Shown here one piece after another: positions 44,501-55,001 of a stretch of DNA of 64,000 nt. Position 1 is the stretch's first letter, and each line of letters starts with the position of its first letter. Both the position numbers and the translations under genes were made by a program. Source of the stretch: Spirosoma luteum DSM 19990 (GTDB lineage Bacteria; Bacteroidota; Bacteroidia; Cytophagales; Spirosomataceae). The DNA is taken from assembly GCF_000374065.1 (NCBI RefSeq), contig NZ_KB893260.1, positions 1 through 64,000 on the forward strand. Reading direction: 5' to 3'. Under the pieces are notes generated by a model. That model had not been told where the DNA came from. It made no database searches and saw only the letters and a list, made by a program, of their open reading frames with translations.

Positions 44501-47500
44501 CCGTCGCTACCGTAGCCGATACAACCTGGGTGGTACTGGCCAATGCCGTTAGGGGAGTGATTGGTACCAATACGGTCGTGCTGGCACCGTTGGTAAGGGT
44601 GGCCGACGAACTACAGCTCACCAGTGTGCCTGATGTGACGCAGCCAAAGCCGTTGTTCGTGAAGGTAGCCGATACCGTCATACTAGCCGGAAGGCTGAGC
44701 GTGAAGCTCACCAGTCCCGATGTGGGGGCCGTTCCAATATTGCTCAGGCTAACCGGCAGGCTGCTGGTTTGACCAACGACCAGATTTGGACTGGGCTGGC
44801 CAATCGCGATGATCAGGTCGGGGGCTACCACCGGGATGGTGACGGTTGTGGTAGCCGTGTTATTATTCGGATTACTCTCGTTACCCGTCGCTACGGTTGC
44901 TGACAGAACCAGGTTGGTACCCGTCGACGCGGCTAGTGGCGTGATGGGTACCAAGATCGTGGTGCTGGTACCATTCGTAACGATTGTTGGGTTGCTGCAG
45001 GACACCAGTGTACCCGAGGTAGCACAGGTAAAGCCGTTGCTGGTGAACGTAGCCGATGCCGTTACGTTGGCTGGGATACTCAGAGTCAGGCTCACCGGCC
45101 CTGCGGTGGGGGCGGTGCCAATGTTACTCACGATAACCGGCACCGCGCTTACCTGACCAACCACCAGATTCGGACTGGGCTGACCGATGGCCACAACCAG
45201 ATCGGGCTGACCGGCAACCGGGGTTGTTACGGTGGTCACTGCCGTATTGTTGTTGGCATTGCTTTCTCCGGTGGTGGCTACTGTGCCTGATAGTACCGGA
45301 CTGGTGCCCACGGCCGCATTTAGGGGCGTGATGGGAATAGCCAGTGTGGTACTCATTCCGTTGGCAATTGCAGCGGAAGAACTACAACTAACCAGCGTGC
45401 CCGAGGTGGCGCAGGTAAAGCCATTGCTGGTAAAAGTCGATGCAGCCGTAATAGTCGCCGGGATGCTCAGCGTAAAACTGACCGGCCCCAGCGTGTTGGC
45501 GGTGCCAATGTTGCTGATCGTGACCGGTACACTGCTTGTCTGGCCCGCTACTAATACTGGCGAAGGCTGGCTGATGGAAACGGTCAGATCGGGTGCAATA
45601 ACCGCACTCGCTGTAACGGTAGCGGTGTTATTGTTCGGATTACTTTCGTTGGCCGTTATTACCGTAGCCGAGAAAACCGGATTGACCGCAATAGCCGTTG
45701 TCGTAACGGGTACAGACACCGTCACGTTTCCGCCATTACCAATCGTGGCCGACGAACTACAGTTCACCAGTGTGCCTGATGTGACGCAGCCAAAGCCGTT
45801 ACTGGTAAAATTGGCCGGAGCCGTGGTACTGGCCGGAATACTCAGGGTAAAGCTCACCGGCCCTGCGGTAGGAGCAGTGCCAATGTTACTCACGAAAACC
45901 GACACCGTACTGGTCAAACCAAGCGTCAGCACCGGCGAGGGCTGGCTAATGGATATGGTCAGGTCCGGGGCTACAACGGCTGGCGTGACTATGGTGGAGG
46001 CTATATTGTTATTTGTATTTCCCTCGTTGGCTACGGCTACGGTAGCCGAGAGTAGTGGGCTGGTACCGGCCGCGGTTGGCAGAGGTGTAATGGGTACCTG
46101 AACCGTTGTGCTGGCACCATTGGTAAGGGTGGCCGACGAACTACAGCTTACTAACGTACCCGAGGTAACGCAACCGAAGCCATTGCTGGTAAACGTAGCG
46201 GGAACGGTAACGCTGGCGGGAACACTGAGCGTGAAACTCACCAGCCCTGCGGTGGAAGCGGTGCCAATGTTGCTAACCGTTATGGGAACAATACTGGCTT
46301 GCCCCACCGCAAGGGCCGGTGATGCCTGACCAATCAGAATCGTCAGATCAGGAGCTGCCACTGGTCCTATCGTAGTTGTGGTTGTGTTGTTGTTCAGGTT
46401 ACTTTCATTCGCCGTCGCAACAGTTGCCGAGATAGTAGGGCTGGTACCGGTCGAAGCCGCCAGGGGTGTAATGGGTACCTGAACTGTAGTGCTGGCCCCA
46501 TTGGTAATGGTAGCCGACGAATTACAGGATACGAGTGTGCCCGAAGTGGCGCAGGTAAAGCCGTTGCTGGTGAACGTAGCTGAAGCTGATACGCTGGCGG
46601 GGATGCTCAGGGTAAAACTCACGGGTCCTTGTGTCGGAACAGTACCAATATTGCTCACTATCACGGGCAGGCTACTGGTTTGACCAACCAGCAGGCCGGG
46701 AGTAGGCTGGCCAATGGCAATGGTCAGATCGGGTCCAAACACCGTTACCGCAGCGGTCGTGGTGGTACAAACGACCGGGGTAGCGATGGTGCAAATCTGG
46801 TAAACGAGCGTGTAGGAACCTGGTGACGTCCCGGCGGCTACACTCACACTGCCGGTGGTGGCGTTCAGCGTGATGCCGGGTACGGTGCTTACCGTCGTCA
46901 GGGTGGCATTGGCACCCCCACCGCTCAGGATGGGCGTTACCCCGTTCACAACATCATTCGTCGTGACGTTGGCAATGGCCGTGCCACCCGATGCCAGGGC
47001 TGTACCCGCATCGGGAGAGGCCGTTACACTGGGCGTGACGGTAACATTAACCAGACCCGTAGTACAGGTGGTTGAGCCCAGGGTGCTGCACAACTGATAA
47101 GTCAGCGTGTAACTGCCGGGGGTGGTGCCGATGGCCACACTCACACTACCCGTTGTGGTGTTCAGCGTGATGCCTGGGTTCTGGCTGCTAACCAGACTCA
47201 GACTTGAGTTGGCGGAGGTGGCGGGTTGACTATTGACCACATCGTTGGTTCTGACGTTGGCCACGGCGATGCCACCCGTACCCGAACTGACCGTTCCTGA
47301 ATCCGTGTTGGCAGTCAGACTGGGTGTAACGGTGATGGTGGCCAGAGCCGTGCTACAGGTGGTGGGGGTTAACTTGTCGCAGAGTTGATAACTCAGTGTG
47401 TAACTGCCGGGGGTGGTGCCAGCCACTACGCTCACTGACCCGGTAACCGTATTCAGGGTTATACCCGCATTCTGACTGCTGATCAGGGTCAGCGTAGCGT

Positions 47501-50500
47501 TTGCCGTGGTGGGCAGGGCTCCGTTTACCAGGTCATTGGCCCGAACATCGGCTATGGCCGTTCCACCCGTGGCCGAACTGATCGTACCGGCATCGGGATT
47601 CGTTGTTACGCTGGGGGCAACGGTAATACTGGCGAAGCTGGTAGTACAGGTAGTTGACCCCAGGGTGCTGCACAGTTGATAAACGAGGGTGTAGCTGCCG
47701 GGTGCCGTACCCTGGGCCACACTCACACCACCGGTAGTGGTGTTGAGGGTGATGCCCACCGTCGTGCTGACCAGACTCAGGGACGAGTTCGCCGAGGTAG
47801 CGGGTTGTCCGTTGACCACATCATTGGTTCTGACGTCCGTCACGGCGGTACCACCCGTACCCGCGCTGGCCGTTCCTGAATCCGTGTTAGCGGCTATGCT
47901 TGGCGTAACGCTGATGGTGGCCAGTCCGGTGGTACAGGTCGGGGTGGTGAGCCTATCGCACAACTGGTAAACGAGGGTGTAGCTGCCGGGTGTGGTGCCC
48001 TGGGCCACACTCACGCTACCCGTGGTGGTGTTCAGGGTGATGCCCGGCGAGGTGCTGACCACGCTTAGGGTTGAGTTGGCCGAGGTGGAGGCTACACCAT
48101 TGACTACATCATTGGTGCGCACGTCCGTTACGGCTACTCCGCCGGTGCCCGCGCTAACCGTACCCGCATCGGGGTTTGCGGTAACTAGGGCGGTGACGGT
48201 TACCGATGGGGGGCAGCTACCCGTTCCCTGTGGGGAGGATACCGATAGAGAGCGAGCACCCGTTGGACCTGAACCGTCGTAGGAAATGGGGATGGAGAGC
48301 GAGGTTTGCCCCGGCGACAGGTTGGTTGTGTAGGAAGCCGGTATCGAAGCAAAACCGGCTCCCGTTACCGAGGCTATAACGACTTGCCCGTCGCGGGTGG
48401 TGGTAATCGGAATGGTTAGGGTACCCGTTGAGGCCGTACCGAGTGTAAAGGTGCCATTCAAGGTAGCGGTGGCGCAGTTGCCGTAGGTGAAGGACCCTTC
48501 TTTTATGCGCCAGTTAACCTGTATTCCATTGTTTGGATAGGACGTTAGTGGCGGGTTTTTGTTGGCATTGACAGGGCCAAACGCTGCGTTATTGGCATCA
48601 GCACCATTATCAAGACCATCGCCATCCGTATCGGTGCCCGTCAGGGTAAGCCCTGCTTCGGCGGTATCCAGTTTTGTATCGTTGTCACTATCCAAATCCA
48701 GGTAATCCGGGTTGTCGGCTCCGTCGGTGTTGACGGGTGTTAGGCCGTTGGTGGCGGTATAGGCCAGCGGTAACCCTACTGCATTGACTGCCGTAATGGC
48801 ACCCGGCGCTATGTAGCCCGCCGTCGTTTGGGCTTCAATGTTGTCGGGAATACCATCGCCATCCGAGTCCAGGTCGAGGGAGTTTGGGATGCCATCGCCA
48901 TCCGAGTCAAGTAGATCTCCGCCTTCGGTCGTGTCCAGAATGCCGTCATTATCGTCGTCGATATCATTGGCGTTGGCAATGCCATCACCATCGGTGTCCA
49001 GTACAGCCACGCAGGTAACAGGATCGACGAACACAATACCCCCTTCTCCATCCAGCGGAAAGTTAGCCGTGTTCGCATTGCCAGTGGTTTTATTCATCGA
49101 GTAGGTTACCTGGAACGATGAAACGCCTACGTAGGCAAGGCCTACGGCATACCTTGGATCCGTTCCTGCGAATCCCGCCTGAGCTTGGGTTCCCTGAAAA
49201 CGAATAGCATTGGCTGTATTGGTAACCGAAATGCTGGTGGGGGTGGTTGAGTTTGGGCCGCTGAGCTTATAGGAGTATAAATCGGCCTTATTGGCGGTGA
49301 CCGTTTCCGTTATGCCGGTAGCCGCATCAAAATCAATGTCCCCAACGGTGAACGACCCCTGAATAACAAACGGGGTGTTGGTGCCCGTTCTTACGACGGA
49401 CCATTTCACCGTGGCGGTCACTGATGTAGCGCCCGTGGCGGATGCAACGCCAAACCGGGCTAAATTCGTCGTAACCCCCCCCGTCGTGTTAACAAAATTA
49501 TCGAATCTTGGATACACTGTCGTATTGACAGTCAGGTATTGACCAGTCGAGTAGGTGAGAACCTCACCGATTACGTCCACCACCTGACCATTAATCGTCG
49601 CCACGTTAGGGTAACGGGCTTTGAGGCCAACCGGATTCGTAGCCGATGTGGTTGTGGAGGTGGGCGCGGTGGCAAAGGAAAATTTCGTAAAGCCATTTTG
49701 GCCCGGTATCGGACAGGGAGCTGTTTGCACGCCTACTGTAGCACTAACGGGCGCACTACACCCATTGGCATCCGTTACGGTAGCGGAGTAAGTCCCCGTG
49801 GTTACGTTCGACAGATTTTGGGTCGTGTTGGCAATGGGTGCCCCATTTTTGGTCCATACATAGGTGTACGCCGGGCGGCCTCCATCAACGGTCAGGTTCA
49901 CGGCTCCGTCGGTGGTGGTTAAGCCGCTGGCGTTGGTCACCGTAGCCGAAACGGCCAGATCAGGGTACTGTACAAACGGGTAGTAGATCTGGGTCGTACT
50001 GTTGGAGTTATTGTTGACCCGGACGGCTATTTCATCAAAAGATAGAGTCGTTACAAAGCCAAATACCCGCCTTCCAGCTCCTGCCAAAGCGGTATATTCA
50101 ACCAGGTTTGTCGTTGATGTGGCGGTTTCCCGCAACGCACCCGCCAGATAGGTATAAACGGTAATAGAGGTCGCTAAGGTATTGGCTGCCAGGGTACTGG
50201 TTCCCAGTACGTATCCTGCCGTAGAGCCGGCACTGAACGTAGTGCTGGCTCCTACGGATATTTGTCCATAACCGCTATTACCCAGCGTACCGGCTGCTGC
50301 TGTTGCAATCGTTCCGAAGTTAGTCAGGTTGGCATCGGGCACGTTGGCAGTGTTTGTAGCCCCTGCTCCGTTACCGGCACCAACGCCAGTGGCCGCTACG
50401 CTAAGCGTGCGGGCCGGAACAACTGCCGCCGACGGAAAGTTGGTTGTAATGACATTTCGGTAACTACAAGGTAGCGTCTGTGCTGCTGAGTCAACCGCTA

Positions 50501-50663
50501 ATCCGGTCAACAACAGCATCAATATACTATAGGACAGCCACGTGGATAGGAGTCGGATTGCCCTTCCGCCTGTACACCCACTTTCTGGCTGTTTTACGGT
50601 TGATTCCCTGCACAACAGCGAATAACCACTACCAACACAATTAGAGTAAACAGGTACATTCAT
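41562..50663 (-). CDS. Giant multi-repeat surface protein (3,033 aa)
   Basis: Start at 50663; a long basic N-terminus precedes a hydrophobic stretch ([21 protein letters not shown]), a plausible signal. A SprB-type repeat ([14 protein letters not shown] to [17 protein letters not shown]) lies near residues 255-310. Thrombospondin-3-like calcium repeats ([19 protein letters not shown]) occupy about 555-610. Then come five Ig-like units (about 825-1305, [13 protein letters not shown] type), six CARDB-like units (about 1310-2065, [12 protein letters not shown] type), four more Ig-like units (about 2070-2455) and three cadherin-like units (about 2457-2748). The C-terminal 285 residues match the end of the 1,482-residue neighbour. 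No type A sorting tail seen. Probably a long extracellular fibre or adhesin, perhaps for gliding or attachment. Confidence 0.85.
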   Translation of the reverse strand: MNVPVYSNCVGSGYSLLCRESTVKQPESGCTGGRAIRLLSTWLSYSILMLLLTGLAVDSAAQTLPCSYRNVITTNFPSAAVVPARTLSVAATGVGAGNGAGATNTANVPDANLTNFGTIATAAAGTLGNSGYGQISVGASTTFSAGSTAGYVLGTSTLAANTLATSITVYTYLAGALRETATSTTNLVEYTALAGAGRRVFGFVTTLSFDEIAVRVNNNSNSTTQIYYPFVQYPDLAVSATVTNASGLTTTDGAVNLTVDGGRPAYTYVWTKNGAPIANTTQNLSNVTTGTYSATVTDANGCSAPVSATVGVQTAPCPIPGQNGFTKFSFATAPTSTTTSATNPVGLKARYPNVATINGQVVDVIGEVLTYSTGQYLTVNTTVYPRFDNFVNTTGGVTTNLARFGVASATGATSVTATVKWSVVRTGTNTPFVIQGSFTVGDIDFDAATGITETVTANKADLYSYKLSGPNSTTPTSISVTNTANAIRFQGTQAQAGFAGTDPRYAVGLAYVGVSSFQVTYSMNKTTGNANTANFPLDGEGGIVFVDPVTCVAVLDTDGDGIANANDIDDDNDGILDTTEGGDLLDSDGDGIPNSLDLDSDGDGIPDNIEAQTTAGYIAPGAITAVNAVGLPLAYTATNGLTPVNTDGADNPDYLDLDSDNDTKLDTAEAGLTLTGTDTDGDGLDNGADANNAAFGPVNANKNPPLTSYPNNGIQVNWRIKEGSFTYGNCATATLNGTFTLGTASTGTLTIPITTTRDGQVVIASVTGAGFASIPASYTTNLSPGQTSLSIPISYDGSGPTGARSLSVSSPQGTGSCPPSVTVTALVTANPDAGTVSAGTGGVAVTDVRTNDVVNGVASTSANSTLSVVSTSPGITLNTTTGSVSVAQGTTPGSYTLVYQLCDRLTTPTCTTGLATISVTPSIAANTDSGTASAGTGGTAVTDVRTNDVVNGQPATSANSSLSLVSTTVGITLNTTTGGVSVAQGTAPGSYTLVYQLCSTLGSTTCTTSFASITVAPSVTTNPDAGTISSATGGTAIADVRANDLVNGALPTTANATLTLISSQNAGITLNTVTGSVSVVAGTTPGSYTLSYQLCDKLTPTTCSTALATITVTPSLTANTDSGTVSSGTGGIAVANVRTNDVVNSQPATSANSSLSLVSSQNPGITLNTTTGSVSVAIGTTPGSYTLTYQLCSTLGSTTCTTGLVNVTVTPSVTASPDAGTALASGGTAIANVTTNDVVNGVTPILSGGGANATLTTVSTVPGITLNATTGSVSVAAGTSPGSYTLVYQICTIATPVVCTTTTAAVTVFGPDLTIAIGQPTPGLLVGQTSSLPVIVSNIGTVPTQGPVSFTLSIPASVSASATFTSNGFTCATSGTLVSCNSSATITNGASTTVQVPITPLAASTGTSPTISATVATANESNLNNNTTTTTIGPVAAPDLTILIGQASPALAVGQASIVPITVSNIGTASTAGLVSFTLSVPASVTVPATFTSNGFGCVTSGTLVSCSSSATLTNGASTTVQVPITPLPTAAGTSPLLSATVAVANEGNTNNNIASTIVTPAVVAPDLTISISQPSPVLTLGLTSTVSVFVSNIGTAPTAGPVSFTLSIPASTTAPANFTSNGFGCVTSGTLVNCSSSATIGNGGNVTVSVPVTTTAIAVNPVFSATVITANESNPNNNTATVTASAVIAPDLTVSISQPSPVLVAGQTSSVPVTISNIGTANTLGPVSFTLSIPATITAASTFTSNGFTCATSGTLVSCSSSAAIANGMSTTLAIPITPLNAAVGTSPVLSGTVATTGESNANNNTAVTTVTTPVAGQPDLVVAIGQPSPNLVVGQVSAVPVIVSNIGTAPTAGPVSLTLSIPANVTASATFTSNGFTCATSGTLVSCSNPTIVTNGTSTTILVPITPLAASTGTNLVLSATVATGNESNPNNNTATTTVTIPVVAPDLIIAIGQPSPNLVVGQTSSLPVSLSNIGTAPTSGLVSFTLSLPASMTVSATFTNNGFGCVTSGTLVSCSSSATLTNGASTTVLVPITPLTALASTTQVVSATVATVNESNVTNNTATTSITISASLVATADNGTASAGTGGTAVANVRTNDVVNGEAATSVNSTLSLVSSQNPGITLNTTTGSVSVAQGTAPGSYTLAYQLCDKLTPTTCTTGLATITVTASVTAGPDSGTASAGTGGNAVADVRTNDLVNGVTSTSVNSTLSLVSTSAGITLNTTTGSVSVAQGTVPGSYTLTYQLCDKLTPTTCTTGLATITVTASVTAGPDSGTVSAGTGGNAVADVRTNDLVNGVAPASGNSILYLVNSQDPGISLNTTTGSVSVAIGTTPGSYTLVYQLCDNLTTPTCTTGLIDITVTPSIAALPDAGTAIIGPGSIAVTDVRTNDLVNGALPTTANSSLSLVSTSAGITLNTTTGSVSVAQGTAPGSYTLVYQLCSTLGSTICTTSFASITVTGNPPVATSDIADTRINTPVSGNVLTNDRDPQGLPLTASLLTPPADGTVVINPDGSYTYTPPANFTGTASFCYSISNVGGLSSSACVGVNISPNAILGNNAPIANNDNTKTTQDTPITIVILANDSDPDSATSLAGQLTNPVILSQPAQGTVVVNANGSVTYTPPANFTGVVSFPYQVCDKASPALCTTATVSVNVQPTPPVGITQSPTAVDDGLITKRNTSKTGNVSLNDSDPQGLALTYSTGQPGSGTVVMSPAGSYTYTPAAGFSGPTSFTYSACNSAGNCAQATTTVLVQAPAPLISLLPQVYLQGALFGVTSPNVLMRDDLRSKGHIPLTHPYGYLTPITATAAMNPSVTAVTGPNAIADWVFVELRDSFNPSIVVDSRAALLQRDGDIVDVDGVSPVQFGQVNPGSYYVAVRHRNHLGVMSLNALPMSATTTTVDFRNPNTPTFTYTGITSYTQAAINQSQVIVQQGVAMWAGNANLDNASSTPHNSIFFQGTNNDVNAIYGQVIDPNINTLASPIFKLRGYYSGDVNMNGEVIFQGTGNDTEFIYQNVINNHPGNVLKLPFFTIREQLP
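43290..44450 (-). repeat. Four further Ig-like tandem repeats in the giant gene
   Basis: Same type as the block at 46735-48200, split from it by the CARDB-like block; two central copies share long identical DNA stretches (e.g. around 43800-43935 and 44090-44225, 288 bp apart). Confidence 0.85.
44460..46735 (-). repeat. Six CARDB-like tandem repeats in the giant gene
   Basis: About 375-380 bp per unit; the motifs [52 protein letters not shown] and NESN.NNNTA recur six times. Confidence 0.85.
46735..48200 (-). repeat. Five Ig-like tandem repeats in the giant gene
   Basis: About 290 bp per unit; protein motifs [33 protein letters not shown] and [11 protein letters not shown] recur five times. 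A second block of four units of the same type lies at about 43290-44450. Confidence 0.85.
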
Positions 50664-51221
50664 AGATTGATGTTATAATTACGGATAAACCTTCCTGACT
50701 GGTAAGCACGACACGCACACGGTTGTCTTGAGCAACAATGGCCGGGTCAGCGCCATAAAACTGGTGTTGAGGACTAACCTGTAGCCTGATTTTACCCTGT
50801 TTTATGGTGTGTGTGTTACCGTTACCAGTAAGGCAACAACCTTGCGACAACGTTGACGTAAACGCAGAATAGGGGACGAACGGAGGATTATGGGGACGAA
50901 AGGGGGAGGTGCTGTGCTCCCGGGAAAAATTAACAGATGGGGGGAGCTTTTACAAGATTGATGCCAAAGTATAGTTATTGTAGGTGAAAAGATTATATAT
51001 GGCCACAATAGACTACTATAAGTTAAAAGAGATTACAAAATGTTTATTTAATAGCTTAGTTTGAGGAGGGAACGGTAATGAATACTTTACCCTAGAAAGG
51101 AGGTACTTGCAGCCGGAATAGCTATAAAATTGGTTAGTATTGGGTAGCCAATTTTCATACGTTTACCAGCTCACTGATGGAGTAGCTTTAAGAGCAGACG
51201 TACACGGTTGGGAAAGAAAGT
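50664..51221. other. Long intergenic region between the giant gene and LytTR
   Basis: 558 bp, rich in A and T. It must hold the promoters of the two divergent genes. A 69-codon minus-strand frame (50641-50850) overlaps the giant gene's start, but no family is recognised. On the plus strand a five-codon ORF (51078-51095, M-N-T-L-P) is preceded by GAGGAGG and followed by AAAGGAGGT; significance unknown. No RNA gene recognised. Confidence 0.5.
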
Positions 51222-51914
51222 ATGCGGATACTATTAATTGAGAATGATCCTGAGTGGGCGGCTGCCCTGGCGACAATGATCGAGTCTTTGGGCTATCAAC
51301 TGATGGGCACTGCCCACTCGCTGAGTCTGGCTGAAGAAATGCTGAAAAAACAACCGCCTGATTTGATTATCGGCGATGTACTAATGAATAACAGTAGTGT
51401 TGTCGAGTTTCTGCAACGTATCCCTACCGTACATTGCCCGGTAATTTTTGCTACCACCTGTACCGATTTGGTTCAGTACGAACTGGCCGGTCAACGGAAT
51501 GATACCCGTTACCTGATAAAACCATTTCATGCCCTGACCCTTCGCTCGGCCATTGATTCGGTACTACGTAAACCCGCCCCGCCCGAAGTCAGGAAAGGGG
51601 TGGCCGTTCGTGGTCCCAATAATCAGCGGGTGATGGTGGCGTTCAACACGATCCATTATATACGTGTCGAAAGAAACTACTGCTTCTTACTGGCCCAGAA
51701 CAAGAAGTACGCACTGAAAATATCGCTGGCCAAACTTCTCCAGCAGCTGGATGGTCGTTTCGTGCAGATTCACAAAGGATTCTGTATCAATGGGGATTAC
51801 ATAACCCGCACCGACCTGTCGGGTAATCAGCTATTTATCAATGAAGAGGCTCTCCCGATTGGGTATAATTATCGAAAAAAAGTAGTCGATTTTCTGGCCG
51901 GGAAGCCGGATTGA
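51222..51914 (+). CDS. Response regulator with LytTR DNA-binding domain
   Basis: 230 residues. The receiver domain (1-115) has the acidic pocket (ENDPEW), the phosphoacceptor D52 in LIIGDVLM and K100 in YLIKPFHA. A LytTR domain follows (about 130-228: FNTIHYIRVERNYCFLLAQNKKYALKISLAKLLQQLDGRFVQIHKGFCIN). No histidine kinase gene is adjacent, so it is an orphan here. Many Bacteroidota LytTR regulators work with membrane 5TM kinases. The divergent position to the giant surface gene, with a 558-bp shared control region, suggests it may regulate that cluster; this is inference. Confidence 0.88.
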   Translation: MRILLIENDPEWAAALATMIESLGYQLMGTAHSLSLAEEMLKKQPPDLIIGDVLMNNSSVVEFLQRIPTVHCPVIFATTCTDLVQYELAGQRNDTRYLIKPFHALTLRSAIDSVLRKPAPPEVRKGVAVRGPNNQRVMVAFNTIHYIRVERNYCFLLAQNKKYALKISLAKLLQQLDGRFVQIHKGFCINGDYITRTDLSGNQLFINEEALPIGYNYRKKVVDFLAGKPD

Positions 51915-51920
51915 GCGGGG

Positions 51921-52649
51921 CTAATTCCCGTCATCCAATATGTCTTTTCGGGATACGTTTTCGCGGGGTGCTTTGTTGTATTCGCTCCGCCACTCTTTAT
52001 TCTTCAAATCACCCCGCTTCACCGAGCGAATGAAGTTGGCCCAGGCAAAGGGGTTGGTAAACGCAAACGTTGGGGTGGCACTGCGCCCAACAACGGACTC
52101 CCGCCCGAAGAATTGCTGATTGACGAAATTCTGGTGATTGGCCAACGCGCTCATAGGCATGGTTGCCGCCTGCCGCATGAGGGCTTCCGGACTGGTGTTT
52201 TTAGCCAGGTTTGCCCGCTCCTGCTCATCGGGAAGTTTCAGGTTGACGAACGCTTCCTTGAACAACTCCTCCGTAGCATACGGGTAAACCTTCACTTCGG
52301 CCAGTGTTTTAACATCTTCCTGCAACGCTACCACCGCCGAGTACGTAAGCTCAGTTAACCGGCGGGGAATAATGTGGTACTGTGTCCGGAAACCAACGTA
52401 ACTGAAAATAACACTATCGCCCGGAAAAACCGGCAGGGCAAAATAGCCGTTGGGAGCGGCTAAAACCCCTTTTCCTGCTTTAGGAATGTAGATATAGGCG
52501 CCCGGCAGGGCCTCGTTGGTTTTGCCGCCCGTAATGAAGCCCGTAAACGTTACCTGACGGTCCTGCCCTTGTGCCTGTGCGGTTGAGAACAGCCCCGCCA
52601 GGGCAGACAAGACCAGAACAAAGACCAATAACGTTGACAACTTCCTCAT
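51921..52649 (-). CDS. Exported protein with carboxypeptidase-regulatory-like domain
   Basis: 242 residues with signal peptide (LLVFVLVLSALAGLFSTAQAQG). A CarboxypepD_reg-like beta-sandwich covers about residues 33-112 (VTFTGFITGGKTNEALPGAYIYIPKAGKGVLAAPNGYFALPVFPGDSVIFSYVGF), a domain found in many Bacteroidota outer-membrane proteins. The C-terminal half (ELFKEAFVNLKLPDEQERANLAKNTSPEALMRQAATMPMSALANHQNFVN) is helical and matches proteins seen across Bacteroidota without known role. Not a TonB receptor because the plug and barrel are missing. It converges on the LytTR gene with 6 bp between. Confidence 0.75.
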   Translation of the reverse strand: MRKLSTLLVFVLVLSALAGLFSTAQAQGQDRQVTFTGFITGGKTNEALPGAYIYIPKAGKGVLAAPNGYFALPVFPGDSVIFSYVGFRTQYHIIPRRLTELTYSAVVALQEDVKTLAEVKVYPYATEELFKEAFVNLKLPDEQERANLAKNTSPEALMRQAATMPMSALANHQNFVNQQFFGRESVVGRSATPTFAFTNPFAWANFIRSVKRGDLKNKEWRSEYNKAPRENVSRKDILDDGN

Positions 52650-52795
52650 AGAACCTATGCGCTAAACTACAAAGTAAACGAGTAAAAGGTAGCATATGGT
52701 TTCGGCTACCCAAATTTTAAGAAAGATTAGGAATTGGTTCGGTAGGTGTTAATCCATTTTTTTTGCAGAGACGAGGGCATTAGAACATAGGCCCA

Positions 52796-53629
52796 CTAGG
52801 CAAATAACTTCAGGAAGGTGATGATGAACGGGGTGGCCAGCAGGAGCCCGTCAAAGCGGTCCAGAAAGCCACCGTGTCCCGGAATGCTGGTGCCCGAATC
52901 TTTGATGGCAATACTCCGCTTGAACAACGACTCGACCAAGTCGCCGTAGGTACCCGTCACCACAATGATACCCCCTACACAATACCACTGCCAGGGCTTT
53001 AATTCGGGTGCCCAGAAGGTCAATCCCAGGGCTATAATTCCGGCTGCGGCTGCCCCGCCCAGACTACCTTCCCAGGATTTTTTGGGCGATACCCGCTCAA
53101 ACAGTTTTCGTCGGCCAAATTTGGTGCCGGCAAAATAAGCCCCGATATCGCTGGCCCAGAGGAGCAGCAGACAGCCCGTAATAATCATGGGATGGAAGGT
53201 GCCGCCCTGCAGAGCCATAATAATCAGCAGGGCAAAGGGCATGGCTACGTAGATGATTCCCAGAAACGTGAACCCAATGTTGGTAAACGGTTTCATATCC
53301 CGTTTTTTGTACAGCTTGATCAGGAAAATCATGGACGAAGCCGGACAAATCAGGAAATAACTACCCATGCTGATCTGGTCGGTCTCGACAAAATAAGCCA
53401 GCACACAAATCATCGTGCCGACCAGTGTGCCATAGGCCGTGAGCGGTTCGAAACCGTCCAGGCCAAGCAGCCGGTAAAACTCCCGTTGCGTAAGGGCACT
53501 GACTACGCAAAACAGTAAAGCCAGCGTCCAGTCGGCGTACCAAATCATAAACAGAATAAAGGGTACCCCCACAATAGCCGCAATAACCCGCTGCTGTAGA
53601 TTGGTCAGTCTAGCTAAACGTTGCTTCAT
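52796..53629 (-). CDS. cdsA: Phosphatidate cytidylyltransferase
   Basis: Makes CDP-diacylglycerol from phosphatidic acid and CTP, the branch point of membrane phospholipid synthesis. 277 residues with about eight membrane helices. The C-terminal signature is complete: ESLFKRSIAIKDSGTSIPGHGGFLDRFDGLL, with K-D and D-R-x-D metal-binding residues. The gene starts inside the end of the DUF2007 gene (20-nt overlap in another frame), so translation of the two is coupled. Intact. Confidence 0.93.
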   Translation of the reverse strand: MKQRLARLTNLQQRVIAAIVGVPFILFMIWYADWTLALLFCVVSALTQREFYRLLGLDGFEPLTAYGTLVGTMICVLAYFVETDQISMGSYFLICPASSMIFLIKLYKKRDMKPFTNIGFTFLGIIYVAMPFALLIIMALQGGTFHPMIITGCLLLLWASDIGAYFAGTKFGRRKLFERVSPKKSWEGSLGGAAAAGIIALGLTFWAPELKPWQWYCVGGIIVVTGTYGDLVESLFKRSIAIKDSGTSIPGHGGFLDRFDGLLLATPFIITFLKLFA

Positions 53630-53828
53630 TTTCCAGGATAACTTTGGCTAAAATAGCATCTTTGACTAACACATGCACCTCGTTTTTTCCCCAGCCGATG
53701 GTAGGGTAACTACTGCTTTGGCTGGTAGTTACTACGGCGGGTATATCATGTTCGAGCAGCAGGGCTTTAGCCAGTTCGGCCCGGTGAGGCAGGGGGGTGG
53801 AATAAATAGATTCCCAATTTTCAGTCAT
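53610..53828 (-). CDS. DUF2007-family small protein
   Basis: 72 residues: WESIYSTPLPHRAELAKALLLEHDIPAVV, then EVHVLVKDAILAKVILEN. This matches DUF2007, a small ferredoxin-like fold with a PII-like topology (putative signal transducing protein). Role unknown. It is the first gene of a pair with cdsA and overlaps its start by 20 nt, a gene order often seen in Bacteroidota, so a link to phospholipid synthesis is possible. The CPBP protease gene lies upstream in the same direction with 62 bp between. Confidence 0.8.
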   Translation of the reverse strand: MTENWESIYSTPLPHRAELAKALLLEHDIPAVVTTSQSSSYPTIGWGKNEVHVLVKDAILAKVILENEATFS

Positions 53829-53890
53829 AGTTTAAGGAGTAAGAAATGCGGGGTGAAGCGCCATCCGGTGGCATAAAATGACGGGTCAAT

Positions 53891-54871
53891 TTAGTCATGT
53901 ACACCGGATGGCTCCTCACTCCGCACGCCTGGTACTGTCTCATTACTTTTTTTGAAATAATACAATAAGCCCGCTGTAATGATGCCCGCAGTCAATGCCC
54001 CGGTTATGGGTACCGACTGCGTACTTTCAATATCCAGGGTAGTTACCTTTTGCTGATGCAGATAAACCATAAACACCGTAAAGCCATTGTTGACGAAGTG
54101 GGCCAGAATAGGAACCCATATATTTCCCGACCATACGTAGAGGTAACCGAACAGGGCACCGAGTAGCATTCGCGGAAAGAAACCAAGGAACTGAACGTGA
54201 ATGGCACTAAAAAGCGCGGCAGACACCCAGATGCCAATATGTGCATTGCCGGTCCAGAAACCGATGTTGCGTTGCAGAATACCCCGAAACAGCGTTTCTT
54301 CTCCAATGGCTGGAATAAGGGCAATCACCACCATTGCTACCAGAAGTTGCCCAACGGTGTTGAACGTGGTCAGAAATCGGGTAATGCCTTCGAGCCCCTT
54401 TTCTTTGGCACGAATCCAATTTTCGATAGGCTCCAGGGTTTCGGGTAAGTGCAGGTTTTGGTTCCATTCGATAACAAGCCCATCAAACGGCATGAACGCA
54501 ATGACAATGAAAGCAACCAGCCCTAATCCCGCAACGGCTGATACAGGCCGGGCACTGAACTGACTCCACCGGCGTCGTTCAATAAAGTACCAGTATCCCA
54601 GCGCGGGCAGAAAGAAGGTGCCCAGATGGTTCATCGCCTGTAGCAGCATTAACTCATACCAGCTGCCCGCTGTGGCCGATGGGTTTGTGGCCAGATCGCT
54701 CAGGTAGGTCTGGGCTTCGGTTAAACCCATTCCTTTGCTGACAGCCAGTATGACAAATAATAGAAGCGTGCTGATAACCCCGCCAATCAGGATAAAACCA
54801 ATTAGCATAGTCAATCCACCTATTGTGGGTGGGCGGGATTCAGCACCCCCGGGTGTATATATGGGTTGCAT
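53891..54871 (-). CDS. CPBP-family intramembrane metalloprotease
   Basis: 326 residues, about eight membrane segments. The CAAX-protease-like (ABI) signature is present: EETLFRGILQR (the glutamate pair and arginine), LFSAIHVQFLGFFPRMLLGALFGYLYVWSG (first histidine) and PILAHFVNNG (second histidine). These enzymes act inside the membrane; in bacteria they process peptides or serve in immunity to bacteriocins, and the substrate here is unknown. It probably belongs to one leftward unit with DUF2007 and cdsA. Confidence 0.88.
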   Translation of the reverse strand: MQPIYTPGGAESRPPTIGGLTMLIGFILIGGVISTLLLFVILAVSKGMGLTEAQTYLSDLATNPSATAGSWYELMLLQAMNHLGTFFLPALGYWYFIERRRWSQFSARPVSAVAGLGLVAFIVIAFMPFDGLVIEWNQNLHLPETLEPIENWIRAKEKGLEGITRFLTTFNTVGQLLVAMVVIALIPAIGEETLFRGILQRNIGFWTGNAHIGIWVSAALFSAIHVQFLGFFPRMLLGALFGYLYVWSGNIWVPILAHFVNNGFTVFMVYLHQQKVTTLDIESTQSVPITGALTAGIITAGLLYYFKKSNETVPGVRSEEPSGVHD

Positions 54872-55001
54872 ATTATCGGTAAATATAGATACATACGCCT
54901 AATAATGGGCAATTGAGCGGCTTCACCCCGAATACCACTGGAACCAAAGTAGGGTGTAAAGCGTAATTTGTACATTTGTGTTTCGTAAAAACAGGAAAAG
55001 C

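Noticed and set aside
43381-48282. Long plus-strand frames (up to 289 codons) opposite the giant gene
   Set aside because: Val/Leu-rich low-complexity translations copied with each repeat; no start signals or family likeness. Antisense of the real gene.
33259-50663. CRISPR array or mobile repeat as the explanation of the repeat-rich region
   Set aside because: Repeats are 288-380 bp, in frame, and encode beta-sandwich domains; there are no short spacer-separated repeats and no cas genes.
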